Shown piece after piece: positions 15,374 to 24,495 of a stretch of DNA of 64,000 nt. The stretch lies in contig UREK01000002.1 in the NCBI GenBank assembly GCA_900546845.1, positions 34,753 through 98,752 on the forward strand, read 5' to 3'. Position numbers and translations under genes: made by a program. The notes below the pieces were generated by a model, which was not told the DNA's origin, ran no database searches, and worked only from the letters and a program-made list of their open reading frames with translations. Position 1 is the stretch's first letter, and the number at the start of each line of letters is the position of its first letter. Source of the DNA: an uncultured Eubacteriales bacterium. GTDB lineage: Bacteria; Bacillota; Clostridia; Christensenellales; CAG-138.

Positions 15374-17026
15374 CTAAATCATCTGGAAATATCTCAATGC
15401 TTCCGCAATCGCCTTTTCCTTCTCCGGCGGACACTGCGGCACTTTTGCATCTTCCTTCTTTGACAGGTTATAATTTTGTCCCACATTCAGCCCACACTTC
15501 CGCTTGACCTGGGAGATATACAGAGAAGATACCTTCAAGCCTGTATGCTCCAGCACATACGCCTTGATCTGCTCATAGGTCGCTCTCTTCTGGAACCCGG
15601 ACATATCCATGTCCTCCAGAGAGAACTCCACACGCACTTTCTTCGAGTCGATTTCTCCCTTGGAAAGCAAGACAACCGTCTCCACATGTGAAGTCTGTGG
15701 AAACATATCCACCGGCTGTGCGGATATGAGATGGAATCCACCGTCCGCAAGGATGCGCGCATCGCGTGCGAGCGTCGCCGGATTGCAGGAAACGTAGACA
15801 ATCCGTTCTGCACCGCACGCAAGCAGCGCATCGAGTACAGGACGTTCGCAGCCCTTGCGCGGCGGGTCGAGCACCACTGCGTCCGGCCGGAGGCCAGCGC
15901 GCACAAGCTGCGGGAGAATTTCTTCCGCGTTTCCGCAGTGAAATTTAACGTTATCGATGCCGTTCCCTCTCGCGTTTTGAATTGCATCCTCTACCGCTTC
16001 CGGTACAGATTCGATCCCATCCACATGCCCGGCGTGCTGCGCGAGCAAAAGAGAAATCGTCCCGATACCACAATAAACGTCCGCTATGCGCTCTCCCCCG
16101 CCGGGATTGAGTGCGTCGAGCGCCGCACGATAGAGTTTCTCCGTCTGCTGCGGGTTTACCTGCAGGAAAGAGGCCGCGCTCACGGAAAAACGCAGCCCAC
16201 AAATGGAATCCGCAATCCGCGACTTTCCCCAGATGGTTTTAAACTGTGCACCAAGGATTACGTTGGTATCCTTGTCATTTTGATTATGAACGATGCTGAC
16301 AATGCCGGGAACGCGCTCGCGCAGGCGCTCGATCAGCGCCTCCTGCTGCAAAAGCTTCCCGTTGGTGACAACGACGGCCATCACCTCGCCTGTTACCTCA
16401 GATACGCGCGCCATAACATGCCGCAGCGCACCGGTATGCGTCGTTTCATCATATGCAGGGATGCCGTACTCGTTGGCCCATCCGCATACCGTTTCCGCTA
16501 CCAGAAGCGTCTCATCTTTCTGAATGGCACAATCCGAAAGTGGGATGAGCCTGTGGCTGCGCGGCGCAAAGAAACCGAACGCAGCGCGTCCATCCACATT
16601 GGCAAACGGGAAACTTCCCTTGTTCCGGTAAGAATACGGTGCATTCATCCCAAGCACCGGGAGGACATTTGGCTCCCGGAATCCGCCGAGGCGTGTAAGC
16701 GTGGACGCAACCAGATCCCGCTTATAGGAAAGCTGCTCCGAATAGGAGAGGTGCATCAGTATGCATCCGCCACAGCGGCCAAAGTGCGGGCAAGGAGGCT
16801 CCACGCGGCTTGGGCTATTCTTTGAGATAGAAACGAGCTTTCCGACCGCATAGCTGGACGTTGCCTTGATAATACGCGTTTGCACTGTTTCGCCAGGGAG
16901 TGCGAAGGGGACGAATACTGCGTAGCCTTTATACCGGCCAATGCCCTGCCCTTCCGCTCCCAGCGTATCAATCGTGAGTTCCAGCGTATCGTTGCGCCCG
17001 AGCGGTGGTTTCTTCTGTTTCAGCAT
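15374..17026 (-). CDS. rlmD: 23S rRNA (uracil-5-)-methyltransferase RlmD/RumA with clostridial tail domain
   Basis: 550 residues. An N-terminal TRAM domain (about 10-70) is followed by the four-cysteine Fe-S ligand set (CPHFGRCGGC plus a later Cys), the AdoMet fold with DVYCGIGTISLLLA, and catalytic DPPRKGCERPV and VSCNPATLARD. It makes m5U in 23S rRNA. After the usual end near MFPQTSHVETVVLL there is an extra 90-residue tail (KVRVEFSLEDMDMSGF... to EALRYFQMI) common in gut Clostridia. The accessory island begins right at this 3' end. Start ATG at 17026 follows AGGAG. The tail codons look slightly less GC-rich than the body. Confidence 0.93.
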   Translation of the reverse strand: MLKQKKPPLGRNDTLELTIDTLGAEGQGIGRYKGYAVFVPFALPGETVQTRIIKATSSYAVGKLVSISKNSPSRVEPPCPHFGRCGGCILMHLSYSEQLSYKRDLVASTLTRLGGFREPNVLPVLGMNAPYSYRNKGSFPFANVDGRAAFGFFAPRSHRLIPLSDCAIQKDETLLVAETVCGWANEYGIPAYDETTHTGALRHVMARVSEVTGEVMAVVVTNGKLLQQEALIERLRERVPGIVSIVHNQNDKDTNVILGAQFKTIWGKSRIADSICGLRFSVSAASFLQVNPQQTEKLYRAALDALNPGGGERIADVYCGIGTISLLLAQHAGHVDGIESVPEAVEDAIQNARGNGIDNVKFHCGNAEEILPQLVRAGLRPDAVVLDPPRKGCERPVLDALLACGAERIVYVSCNPATLARDARILADGGFHLISAQPVDMFPQTSHVETVVLLSKGEIDSKKVRVEFSLEDMDMSGFQKRATYEQIKAYVLEHTGLKVSSLYISQVKRKCGLNVGQNYNLSKKEDAKVPQCPPEKEKAIAEALRYFQMI

Positions 17027-17048
17027 CTTTGTTTTCTCCTGTGCAGCA

Positions 17049-17070
17049 AAACGCGGCTTGCGCCGCGTTT
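17049..17070 (-). terminator. Hairpin between pfkA and rlmD
   Basis: 9-bp stem AAACGCGGC/GCCGCGTTT with a 4-base loop, followed on the minus strand by TTTTGC-like sequence. Weak terminator or attenuator between the two genes. Confidence 0.4.
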
Positions 17071-17094
17071 CAGCATAATGTTTTTACGGCCATT

Positions 17095-18057
17095 TTAAAA
17101 TTTAGCGAGCACGGAATTGAAACGGTAGAGCTTCTCGTCAAAGTTATCCGGCCGCGCAATGGCCTCATCCAGCGACACGTCTACAATGTGGTTGTCGTGA
17201 ATGCCAACGGCGCGCCCGCCAATATCCGCGTCCAACAATTCCACAGCGCGCTGGCCGAGCCGCGCAGCCAGTACGCGGTCAAACGCCGTCGGATTTCCAC
17301 CCCGCTGGATATATCCAGGCACGATTGCCTTGATCTCAATGTCGGAATGCTCACGCACATAGCTTGCGAAATCCTCTGCCCGGCCTGCGCCCTCCGCGAT
17401 GATCACGATGCTTGTGAGCTTGCCTTTGAGCTTGTTCGTCATAAGCTGGCGCGTCGCTTCCTCCCAAGAAAGTTCGCATTCCGGAACGAGGATAATATCC
17501 GCGGCGCCGGCTACGCCGGCCCACAACGCGATGTCGCCGCAGCTGCGCCCCATGACTTCAATCACGCCCACGCGGTCATGTGCGCGCATGGTGTCGCGGA
17601 TCTTGTAGATCTCGCTTGTGATCGTGTTCACAGCCGTGTCAAAGCCGATCGTAAAGTCAGTATAGCCAAGATCGTTGTCGATAGTGCCGGGAATGCCGAT
17701 AGTCTTTATGCCGCTGTCGGCAAGCATCTTCGCGCCGCGATAGCTCCCGTCTCCCCCGATGACGATGAGGCCTTCGATGTCAAACGCATGCAGCATGTCC
17801 ATCGCCTTCTGAAAGCCCTCCGGCGTGCGGAACTCCTCGCTGCGCGCCGTGCGCAGCACCGTGCCGCCCTTGTGCATAACGTTTGCAACGTCATCATGCG
17901 TCAGCTGACGCACCATGCCCGCAATGAGGCCCTTGTAGCCATGGTAGATGCCCATAACGTTAATCCCCCGGCTCTCGCCTTCCTTGAGTACGGCGCGGAT
18001 CGCAGCGTTCATGCCGGGCGTATCCCCTCCGCTTGTCAAAACACCAATACACTTCAT
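17095..18057 (-). CDS. pfkA: ATP-dependent 6-phosphofructokinase
   Basis: 320 residues, the length of bacterial Pfk-1. It phosphorylates fructose 6-phosphate to the 1,6-bisphosphate, the committing step of glycolysis. Signatures: GVLTSGGDTPGMNAAIR (ATP site), IVIGGDGSYRGA, catalytic GTIDNDL, MGRSCGDIAL and GYIQRGGNPTAFDR. GGDGS, as opposed to GGDDT, points to ATP and not pyrophosphate as donor. ATG at 18057 follows AAAGGAG after a leader of about 115 bases from a good promoter. It lies downstream of dnaE but has its own promoter, so it can be expressed apart from the murB operon. Confidence 0.97.
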   Translation of the reverse strand: MKCIGVLTSGGDTPGMNAAIRAVLKEGESRGINVMGIYHGYKGLIAGMVRQLTHDDVANVMHKGGTVLRTARSEEFRTPEGFQKAMDMLHAFDIEGLIVIGGDGSYRGAKMLADSGIKTIGIPGTIDNDLGYTDFTIGFDTAVNTITSEIYKIRDTMRAHDRVGVIEVMGRSCGDIALWAGVAGAADIILVPECELSWEEATRQLMTNKLKGKLTSIVIIAEGAGRAEDFASYVREHSDIEIKAIVPGYIQRGGNPTAFDRVLAARLGQRAVELLDADIGGRAVGIHDNHIVDVSLDEAIARPDNFDEKLYRFNSVLAKF

Positions 18058-18175
18058 AAAAAATTAACTCCTTTCGGAAATTCGAAAACGACTCCTTACC
18101 CACGGTTGGCAAAGGACAGCATCGCGCAGGCACACAGGCAGCGCAATCTTTTATTTCCCTCCTCTGCCACGATAT

Positions 18176-18203
18176 ATTATATCACATGCGCGAAATTAGT
18201 CAA
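18176..18203 (-). promoter_or_regulatory. Promoter of pfkA
   Basis: On the minus strand TTGACT (18198-18203), 16-base spacer, TATAAT (18176-18181). The predicted leader of over 100 bases before the pfkA start contains a second GGAGG-like site. Confidence 0.75.
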
Positions 18204-18218
18204 AAGATTATCATATCC

Positions 18219-21200
18219 TTATTGCTGTTTTACGTTATCCTTTCCCAGAAGCTCGGAGAGGATGTCCCGCAGCGCGCTTGTCTCATTGACATACATTTCC
18301 TTTGGTACAAGCTGCGTTTTCTTCGTGTGGGGGTTATGCAGCACGACGGGGATGTTTCCTGGATAGCGCCGCAGAAGCGTAAATACGCGCCCGCTGAGCG
18401 ATTCATCCGCTGTGTCAAAGCGCAAATACAGTTTGCCCGCAGCCGGGCGCAACGCGAGCGGAGTCACTTCGTCCACAAGCACCATGTTGTCCTGCTCCTC
18501 GCGCATGTTTAGCCGTCCGGAAACGCATATTTTGCTGTCCTCCGTAAGGAGGCTCCCAAAGCGCGTGAACACCGAAGGAAACGCAAGCAGCTCGATGGAG
18601 CCAGAAAGATCTTCGAGCGTACAATAAGCCATTACGCCGTTGCCGTTTTTCGTCATCTTGCGCTGCACGTGCGTAATGATGCCGCCAAGGCGCACGCGGC
18701 TTCCGTCCTTTAAAGCGCCGCTTTCGTCCGCGGCGGAAAGTTCCGCGACGTTGTCTGGCATCTTTTTAAGCGTTTCTGCGTATTCTTCCAGCGGATGGCC
18801 GCTCAGGTAAATGCCAAGCGCTTCCCGCTCCAGCGAAAGGAGCGTTTGCTGGTCAAACTCGCGGGCGTTGGGCATGGCCGTCATGTTTGCCTTGATTTCC
18901 GCGCCGCCGCCGAAATCGAACAGGGAGAGCTGGCCGGTCTCCGCCTGCTTGCGCTCGTTCGCCGCGGCGTTGAGCGCGCGCTCATATACAAGCAGGAGCT
19001 GATTGCGGTTTGCCCCCATTCCGTCAAAGCAGCCGACCTTGATCATTGCCTCCAGCATGCGCTTGTTGACGCCCGGCGCGCGCCTTACAAAGTCGTCAAA
19101 ATCCCGGAAGGGGCCATGTGCATCGCGCTCCGCGATGAGGTCGCGCATTGCGCTCTCCCCGACGTTCTTGATTGCGGCAAGGCCAAAGCGGATGGCCGTC
19201 CCTTCCACGCTGAATTTGGCGACGCTTTTGTTCACGTGTGGCGGCAAAACTGGGATTTTCATTTTCTTTGCTGCGCCGATATATTCTGCCATTTTATCGA
19301 TGCTCCCCAAGAAGCTGTTGATAATCGCCGTCATAAATTCGACAGGATAATACAGCTTCAAATATGCTGTCCGGTAAGCAACGACGGCATAGCAGGCCGC
19401 ATGCGGCTTGTTGAATGCGTAGGATGCAAAGTCAACCATTTCATCGAAGATCTTGTTTGCGATTTCTGCGGGCACGCCGTTGCGCACCGCGCCCGGCACC
19501 TGAACGACGCCGTCCTCCACGATGCCGTTGACGAAGTTCGCCCGCTCTTTCAGCATCACGTCATGCTTTTTCTTGGCCATCGCACGGCGAACGAGGTCGC
19601 TTCTGCCCATGGAATACCCGGCGATATCGCGCACAATGCGCATCACCTGCTCCTGGTACACCATGCAACCATACGTCGCCTGTAATGCAGGCCGTAGCTT
19701 TTCATGCAGATACCGCACGTTATCCGGGTCGTTCTTGCCCGCGAGATATTTGGGGATCTGATCCATCGGGCCGGGGCGGAACAGGGAAATGCCCGCAATG
19801 ACGTCTTCAAGGTTGCCCGGTTTTAACTGCAGCATGAACTGCCGCATGCCTGCGGATTCCAGCTGGAACACGCCGTCCGTATCTGCGGCAGAAATCATTT
19901 CATATACCTTCGGATCATCATATTCCAACTTGCTTAGATCGGGCACTTCCTTCCCCTGCTGCCGGATGAACGCAAGCGTATCGCGGATGACGGTCAGCGT
20001 GCGCAGACCAAGAAAGTCCATTTTCAAAAGCCCCAGTTCCTCGATCGTATCCTTCGGGAACTGCGTGGTGATAGCCTCGTCGTTGCGCTGCAGGGGCACA
20101 TATTCTGTGATCGGTTTCGCGCTGATCACAACGCCCGCTGCATGCGTGGAAGCATGGCGCGGCAGGCCTTCCAGCTTTAGGGAAAGGTCGATGAGCTTCT
20201 TTACGGTCTCATTCGTGTCATAAAGCGTTTTTAGCTCGGAGGAAACCTCTAACGCACGGCTCAGCGTGATGCCGAGCGTTTTCGGGATGAGCTTGCTGAT
20301 CTTTTCCACCTCGCCAAGGGGCATATGCAGCGCACGGCCAACGTCCTTCACCGCAGCCTTTGCCGCCATGGAGCCGAAGGTAATGATCTGCGCGACGTTG
20401 TCCTTTCCATATTTAGCGACGACATAGTCTATGACCTCCTGCCTACGCTCGATGCAGAAGTCGATGTCGAAATCCGGCATGGAAACACGCTCCGGATTCA
20501 GGAAACGCTCGAACGGCAGGTCATATTTGAGCGGGTCAACGTCGGTAATGTCCAACGAATACGCGACGAGGCTCGCCGCGCCGCTGCCGCGCCCCGGGCC
20601 AACAAAGATGCCGTTCCTATGCGCGTAATATACAAAATCCCATACGATAAGGAAATAATCCACAAAGCCCATGCGCTCGATGATGGAAAGCTCCAGCGCA
20701 AGGCGCGCACGCGCCTCTTCATCCGCTTCGGGCATTTTGCGCCGGAGGCCCGCTTCGGCAAGCTGGCGCAGATATTCCATGTTGGTTAGCCCGTCCGGCG
20801 CGGAAAAACTCGGCAGGTGCCGCTCGCCAAAAGAAAGCTCTAGATTGCATTTTCCCGCGATTTCAACGCTTGTATCGAGCGATTCGCGGTAATTGTAAAG
20901 CGCCTGTTCCATCTCGGCTGCATCCTTGAGATAAAACTCATCCGCCGACATGCGCATGCGGTTTTCATCGTCCACAAACTTCCCGGTCTGAATGCAGAGC
21001 AGAACGTCCTGCGCTTCAGCGTCGGAACGCTCCACATAATGTATATCGTTCGTGGCGACGGTCTTGATGCCGAGCTCCTTCGCAAGCGCGTCCAGACGGG
21101 GCAGAACCTCAAGCTGCTCCGGAATGCCATGGTTTTGCAGTTCAATGTAAAAATCTTCCCCGAACATGCCGCGCAGGCGCATGGCAAGCGCGCGCGCTTT

Positions 21201-21653
21201 TTCCGTCTGCCCGTTGAGCAGGGCCTGCGGGATGTCGCCTGCAAGGCACGCGGAAAGGCAGACCAGCCCCTCTGCGTGCTGCTCAAGCAGGTCGTAGTCG
21301 ATGCGGGGCTTATAATAAAACCCGTCCACAAAGGCGCTTGAGGAGAGTTTAATCAGGTTCTTATATCCGGTTTCATTTTTTGAAAGCAGCACGAGATGCG
21401 CGTTGTCGCGTCCCCCTTCCCGCTCTGTGCGGGAATGCGGGGCGACATAGGCCTCCATGCCCAAAATCGGCTTGACGCCCTGCTTTTTGCACTCCTTGTA
21501 AAAGTCGATCACGCCGTACATTGCGCCGTGATCCGTAATCGCAAGCGCATGCATGCCAAGTCCCTTGGCGCGCGCAACAAGCTCCGGGATGCGGGCCGCG
21601 CCGTCGAGCAGGCTATATTGCGTGTGCACGTGCAGATGTACAAAATCGCGCAT
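18219..21653 (-). CDS. dnaE: DNA polymerase III alpha subunit (DnaE)
   Basis: Replicative C-family polymerase of about 1144 residues. Order: PHP domain (DFVHLHVHTQYSLLDGAARI at the N-terminus, then AITDHGAMYG), polymerase core with GPGRGSGAASLVAY and the catalytic aspartates in PDFDIDFCIERR, a helix-hairpin-helix region (GVNKRMLEAMIKVGCFD) and a C-terminal OB fold (RVRLGGIITHVQRKM). This is the DnaE1/DnaE3 type, not PolC. The start is the ATG at 21653 behind AAGGGG; an upstream in-frame ATG overlaps the end of whiA. It is the last gene of murB-rapZ-whiA-dnaE, the order seen in many Clostridia. Confidence 0.97.
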   Translation of the reverse strand: MRDFVHLHVHTQYSLLDGAARIPELVARAKGLGMHALAITDHGAMYGVIDFYKECKKQGVKPILGMEAYVAPHSRTEREGGRDNAHLVLLSKNETGYKNLIKLSSSAFVDGFYYKPRIDYDLLEQHAEGLVCLSACLAGDIPQALLNGQTEKARALAMRLRGMFGEDFYIELQNHGIPEQLEVLPRLDALAKELGIKTVATNDIHYVERSDAEAQDVLLCIQTGKFVDDENRMRMSADEFYLKDAAEMEQALYNYRESLDTSVEIAGKCNLELSFGERHLPSFSAPDGLTNMEYLRQLAEAGLRRKMPEADEEARARLALELSIIERMGFVDYFLIVWDFVYYAHRNGIFVGPGRGSGAASLVAYSLDITDVDPLKYDLPFERFLNPERVSMPDFDIDFCIERRQEVIDYVVAKYGKDNVAQIITFGSMAAKAAVKDVGRALHMPLGEVEKISKLIPKTLGITLSRALEVSSELKTLYDTNETVKKLIDLSLKLEGLPRHASTHAAGVVISAKPITEYVPLQRNDEAITTQFPKDTIEELGLLKMDFLGLRTLTVIRDTLAFIRQQGKEVPDLSKLEYDDPKVYEMISAADTDGVFQLESAGMRQFMLQLKPGNLEDVIAGISLFRPGPMDQIPKYLAGKNDPDNVRYLHEKLRPALQATYGCMVYQEQVMRIVRDIAGYSMGRSDLVRRAMAKKKHDVMLKERANFVNGIVEDGVVQVPGAVRNGVPAEIANKIFDEMVDFASYAFNKPHAACYAVVAYRTAYLKLYYPVEFMTAIINSFLGSIDKMAEYIGAAKKMKIPVLPPHVNKSVAKFSVEGTAIRFGLAAIKNVGESAMRDLIAERDAHGPFRDFDDFVRRAPGVNKRMLEAMIKVGCFDGMGANRNQLLLVYERALNAAANERKQAETGQLSLFDFGGGAEIKANMTAMPNAREFDQQTLLSLEREALGIYLSGHPLEEYAETLKKMPDNVAELSAADESGALKDGSRVRLGGIITHVQRKMTKNGNGVMAYCTLEDLSGSIELLAFPSVFTRFGSLLTEDSKICVSGRLNMREEQDNMVLVDEVTPLALRPAAGKLYLRFDTADESLSGRVFTLLRRYPGNIPVVLHNPHTKKTQLVPKEMYVNETSALRDILSELLGKDNVKQQ

Positions 21654-21673
21654 AAATATCCCCTTCGTTTCTC

Positions 21674-22609
21674 TCAATGCAGGCGGATGTCCTCCGCCAT
21701 AGCGGAAAGTTTGCTTAACCTGTGGTTCATGCCGGATTTTCCAATGCTAAGCAGTTCCGCAAGTTCCGCAAGCGTGGCCTCCGGGTTGTTGAGCCGCGCT
21801 TCTGCCGCCTCGCGCAGCTTCGGCGGCAGGTTCAGCAGACCCATCTCCCGGTTGATCAGTTCGATGTCGATCAACTGCTGCGCCGCCGCCTGCGCCGCCT
21901 TTTGCATGTTGGCGTCCTCGAAATTCGAGCGGCGGTTCAGGTCGTTTGCAACGTTGCGCAGCACACGCGCGCTTTCAAAGGAAAGCATGCTTTCCATCGC
22001 GCCAATATAGGTAAGGAATTCAGAGATACTCTCCCCCTCTTTCATATAGGCGATGAACGCGGATTTGCGCTTCGCTATTTTTGCATTGAGCGAAAGCGCG
22101 TCCATGCGCGCGCAAAGCTCCTGCGCAAAGCGCTCGTGGCGGCAGACGATCTCAAGATGATACCCTTTGCTTGGGTCGCTCACGGAGCCAGAACCGAGGA
22201 ACGCACCGCGCAAAAAGCCCTGTACGCATTCCGGGCCGGCAAAGAGTGTTTCCGGGACGCGCCCCATCTCCAGCGGCGCTTCCGCATCCCCAGATGGGAG
22301 GCAGCCGCTCGCTTCAAGAAGCGCTGCGCACCCTGCACCGCTCAACATCACAACCGTATTCTTTGCCTTCAGCCGTTCATGCTCCCGCAGGGAAAGCGAC
22401 GCTTCCACCGGGTACAGCCTGCACGCAAGCTGTGCAATCATCTGGCCGACGTTCTGGTTTTCCGTTACGTATTCGATGCCCATCCCACGTCTGCCAAGCG
22501 TAATAGAGCCCGCGGTATGCGTAAGCGCGGCAAGCGCAGCGCGCCGCGCCGCGTCATCCTTAAAACGCAATGTGGAAAGTTCATCTTTGGTCTTTGATGA
22601 AAAGGACAT
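21674..22609 (-). CDS. whiA: DNA-binding protein WhiA
   Basis: Conserved Gram-positive protein with degenerate LAGLIDADG homing-endonuclease domains (about residues 20-210) and a C-terminal helix-turn-helix (PEATLAELAELLSIGKSGMNHRLSKL). In Bacillus it affects cell division and chromosome segregation; in actinomycetes it controls sporulation. N-terminal SFSSKTKDELSTL and the central RGAFLGSGSVSDPSKGYHLE are diagnostic. Start chosen at 22609 behind GAGGAGG; codons up to 22642 overlap rapZ and lack a site. It sits directly after rapZ with 13 bases between, where glmR would normally intervene. Confidence 0.95.
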   Translation of the reverse strand: MSFSSKTKDELSTLRFKDDAARRAALAALTHTAGSITLGRRGMGIEYVTENQNVGQMIAQLACRLYPVEASLSLREHERLKAKNTVVMLSGAGCAALLEASGCLPSGDAEAPLEMGRVPETLFAGPECVQGFLRGAFLGSGSVSDPSKGYHLEIVCRHERFAQELCARMDALSLNAKIAKRKSAFIAYMKEGESISEFLTYIGAMESMLSFESARVLRNVANDLNRRSNFEDANMQKAAQAAAQQLIDIELINREMGLLNLPPKLREAAEARLNNPEATLAELAELLSIGKSGMNHRLSKLSAMAEDIRLH

Positions 22610-22622
22610 CGCGCTTCCTCCT

Positions 22623-23498
22623 CTAGTTCCCGAGCCGCGCATTGATGTCGCCTGCTTCCACCGTCGTATCCCGGTGTGCGAGCTTTACGTCGTATTCCGC
22701 AGCCATGCGCCTAGCCATCTGCTCCGCAGCGCATACAGAGCGATGCCGCCCGCCCGTGCATCCAAACGCGACCAGCAGGCTCCGTTTCCCCTGCTTACAA
22801 AAGCTGGGGATGAGCAGCTTCAGCATTTCCTCGGTTTGGTCCAAAAAGCGTGCAAAAGCGGGGTCTTGGGATATGTAATCTAATACGGGCGCATCCGCGC
22901 CGGAAAGCGGCCGCAACGCAGGCTCATAAAACGGGTTCGGCAAAAAACGCATGTCAAACACCATGTCCGCCTCAAACGGGACGCCGCGTTTGTAGCCAAA
23001 ACTTTCAAATGTGAGCCGGAAAGCGGCTGCGGAACCATCCGCAAACAGCGCACCGAGCTTGGAGGCGAGCTCCAACGGTTTCAAATTCGTCGTATCAATG
23101 ATCGTATCTGCACGATCCCGGAAGGCGCCGAGCATGTCGCGCTCCGCGCGGATGCCGTCCCGCACGTCCCTGGAAAGCGGATGACGCCGTCTCGTTTCGT
23201 TATACCGGCGCTCCAGGACCTCATCCCTGCATTCCAAGAAGAGGATGCTGCACTGCATGGGGAGCTTGTCCAGCGTGCGGAGCACCTGTTCCGCGTCTGA
23301 ACGGAAAACCTGCTCCCGGCTGTCGATCACGACGGCCGCACGCTCGACCGGTGGGGCTGCCTTACGGCACAGTTCGATGAAGCCTTCCAGCATTTCGCAG
23401 GGGAGGTTGTCCACGCAGAAATAGCCTGCGTCCTCAAAATAGCGCAGGGCCTGTGTCTTTCCAGCGCCGGAAAGCCCAGTTACGATCAAAAGCTTCAT
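22623..23498 (-). CDS. rapZ: RNase adapter/nucleotide-binding protein RapZ (YvcJ)
   Basis: 291-residue P-loop protein of the RapZ/YvcJ family: Walker A GLSGAGKTQ at residues 9-17, CVDNLPCEML, DSREQVFRSD and the C-terminal FGCTGGRHRSVCAAE domain. In enteric bacteria it steers glmZ decay to control GlmS; in Bacillus YvcJ hydrolyses GTP and affects competence, so the Gram-positive role may differ. Its ATG overlaps the murB stop by four bases, implying coupling. Confidence 0.95.
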   Translation of the reverse strand: MKLLIVTGLSGAGKTQALRYFEDAGYFCVDNLPCEMLEGFIELCRKAAPPVERAAVVIDSREQVFRSDAEQVLRTLDKLPMQCSILFLECRDEVLERRYNETRRRHPLSRDVRDGIRAERDMLGAFRDRADTIIDTTNLKPLELASKLGALFADGSAAAFRLTFESFGYKRGVPFEADMVFDMRFLPNPFYEPALRPLSGADAPVLDYISQDPAFARFLDQTEEMLKLLIPSFCKQGKRSLLVAFGCTGGRHRSVCAAEQMARRMAAEYDVKLAHRDTTVEAGDINARLGN

Positions 23499-24439
23499 GT
23501 TGTTCCTCCTTCAGGTTGCACATCCGGTGTAGAAAAGCTGCCAAGCAGGCGAACCTCGGGCTCCAGCCAAATGCCGCTTTGCGCGTATACAGTTTCCTGT
23601 ACCTGGCGCATGAGCGCATAAACATCCGCAGAAGTCGCCCTGCCCACGTTGATGAGGAACCCCGCATGCAGCAGACTCACCTCCGCCCCTCCGATGCGCG
23701 CGCCCTTGAGCCCGGCCTTCTCGATCAGCGCACCAGCGAAACCGCCCTCTGGCCGCTTGAACGTGCTGCCTGCGCTTGGATAGGCCAGCGGCTGCTTCGC
23801 ACGCCGTTTGCAAGCATATTCCGCCATGCGGGCTTTCGCGCTGCCGTCATCCGGCACAAGCGCAAACGATGCAGATAATACGATGCGCTCAGGCGCGCGG
23901 AACGCGCTATAACGATATGCAAAGTCTCCTGCCTGCGGTACAACTTCCCGGATCTCGCCGGATACCGTATCCAGATAAGTTATGGTTTTCAACACACCTG
24001 CAATCTCGCCGCCGTATGCGCCCGCATTCATCGCCACTGCGCCGCCGACGCTTCCCGGAATTCCAGCCGCCCATTCCAGCCCCATAAAGCCCCGCTCCAC
24101 AGCCCGTTTGGAAAGCACGGAGAGCGGCGCCCCGGCTTCCGCATAAAAGTTCCCGCCTTCATTGCGGATTGAGCCCATCGCTTCACCAATGCGGAATACG
24201 GATGCTTCCAGCCCATCATCCGAAACGAGCAGATTCGTTCCGTTCCCGATTATCTCGAAAGGAACACCGCATTCTTTCGCGGCGATGAGTGCATCCCGCA
24301 GCGCTTCCGCGCTTCGTGGTTCGGCAAGGATGCGCGCGCATCCTCCTGTGCGGAACGAAGTATATTGTGCCATCGGCACATCCTGCCGTACCAAGCAGCC
24401 TTTCAGGCGCCCGCACAGCGCGTCAAACTGATTTGGCAT
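23495..24439 (-). CDS. murB: UDP-N-acetylenolpyruvoylglucosamine reductase
   Basis: FAD enzyme that reduces UDP-GlcNAc-enolpyruvate to UDP-MurNAc with NADPH, the second cytoplasmic step of peptidoglycan synthesis. FAD-binding residues are visible in NTSFRTGG-type YTSFRTGGCA and GNGTNLLVSDDGL; GAYGGEI, YRYSAFR and the catalytic serine in YPSAGSTFKRP are present, as is the C-terminal Glu in LEPEVRLLG. About 314 residues. Start at 24439 with GGAGG five bases upstream; earlier in-frame ATGs precede that site. First gene of the murB-rapZ-whiA-dnaE operon. Confidence 0.96.
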   Translation of the reverse strand: MPNQFDALCGRLKGCLVRQDVPMAQYTSFRTGGCARILAEPRSAEALRDALIAAKECGVPFEIIGNGTNLLVSDDGLEASVFRIGEAMGSIRNEGGNFYAEAGAPLSVLSKRAVERGFMGLEWAAGIPGSVGGAVAMNAGAYGGEIAGVLKTITYLDTVSGEIREVVPQAGDFAYRYSAFRAPERIVLSASFALVPDDGSAKARMAEYACKRRAKQPLAYPSAGSTFKRPEGGFAGALIEKAGLKGARIGGAEVSLLHAGFLINVGRATSADVYALMRQVQETVYAQSGIWLEPEVRLLGSFSTPDVQPEGGTT

Positions 24440-24495
24440 CTTATCCTCCATGCTATGCCGCAGCCCATTGCGCAGCACGCGCTTTCCTTTTCATT

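Noticed and set aside
17005..18366. A 453-codon plus-strand frame over pfkA
   Set aside because: It spans pfkA, its promoter and the end of dnaE; antisense artefact.
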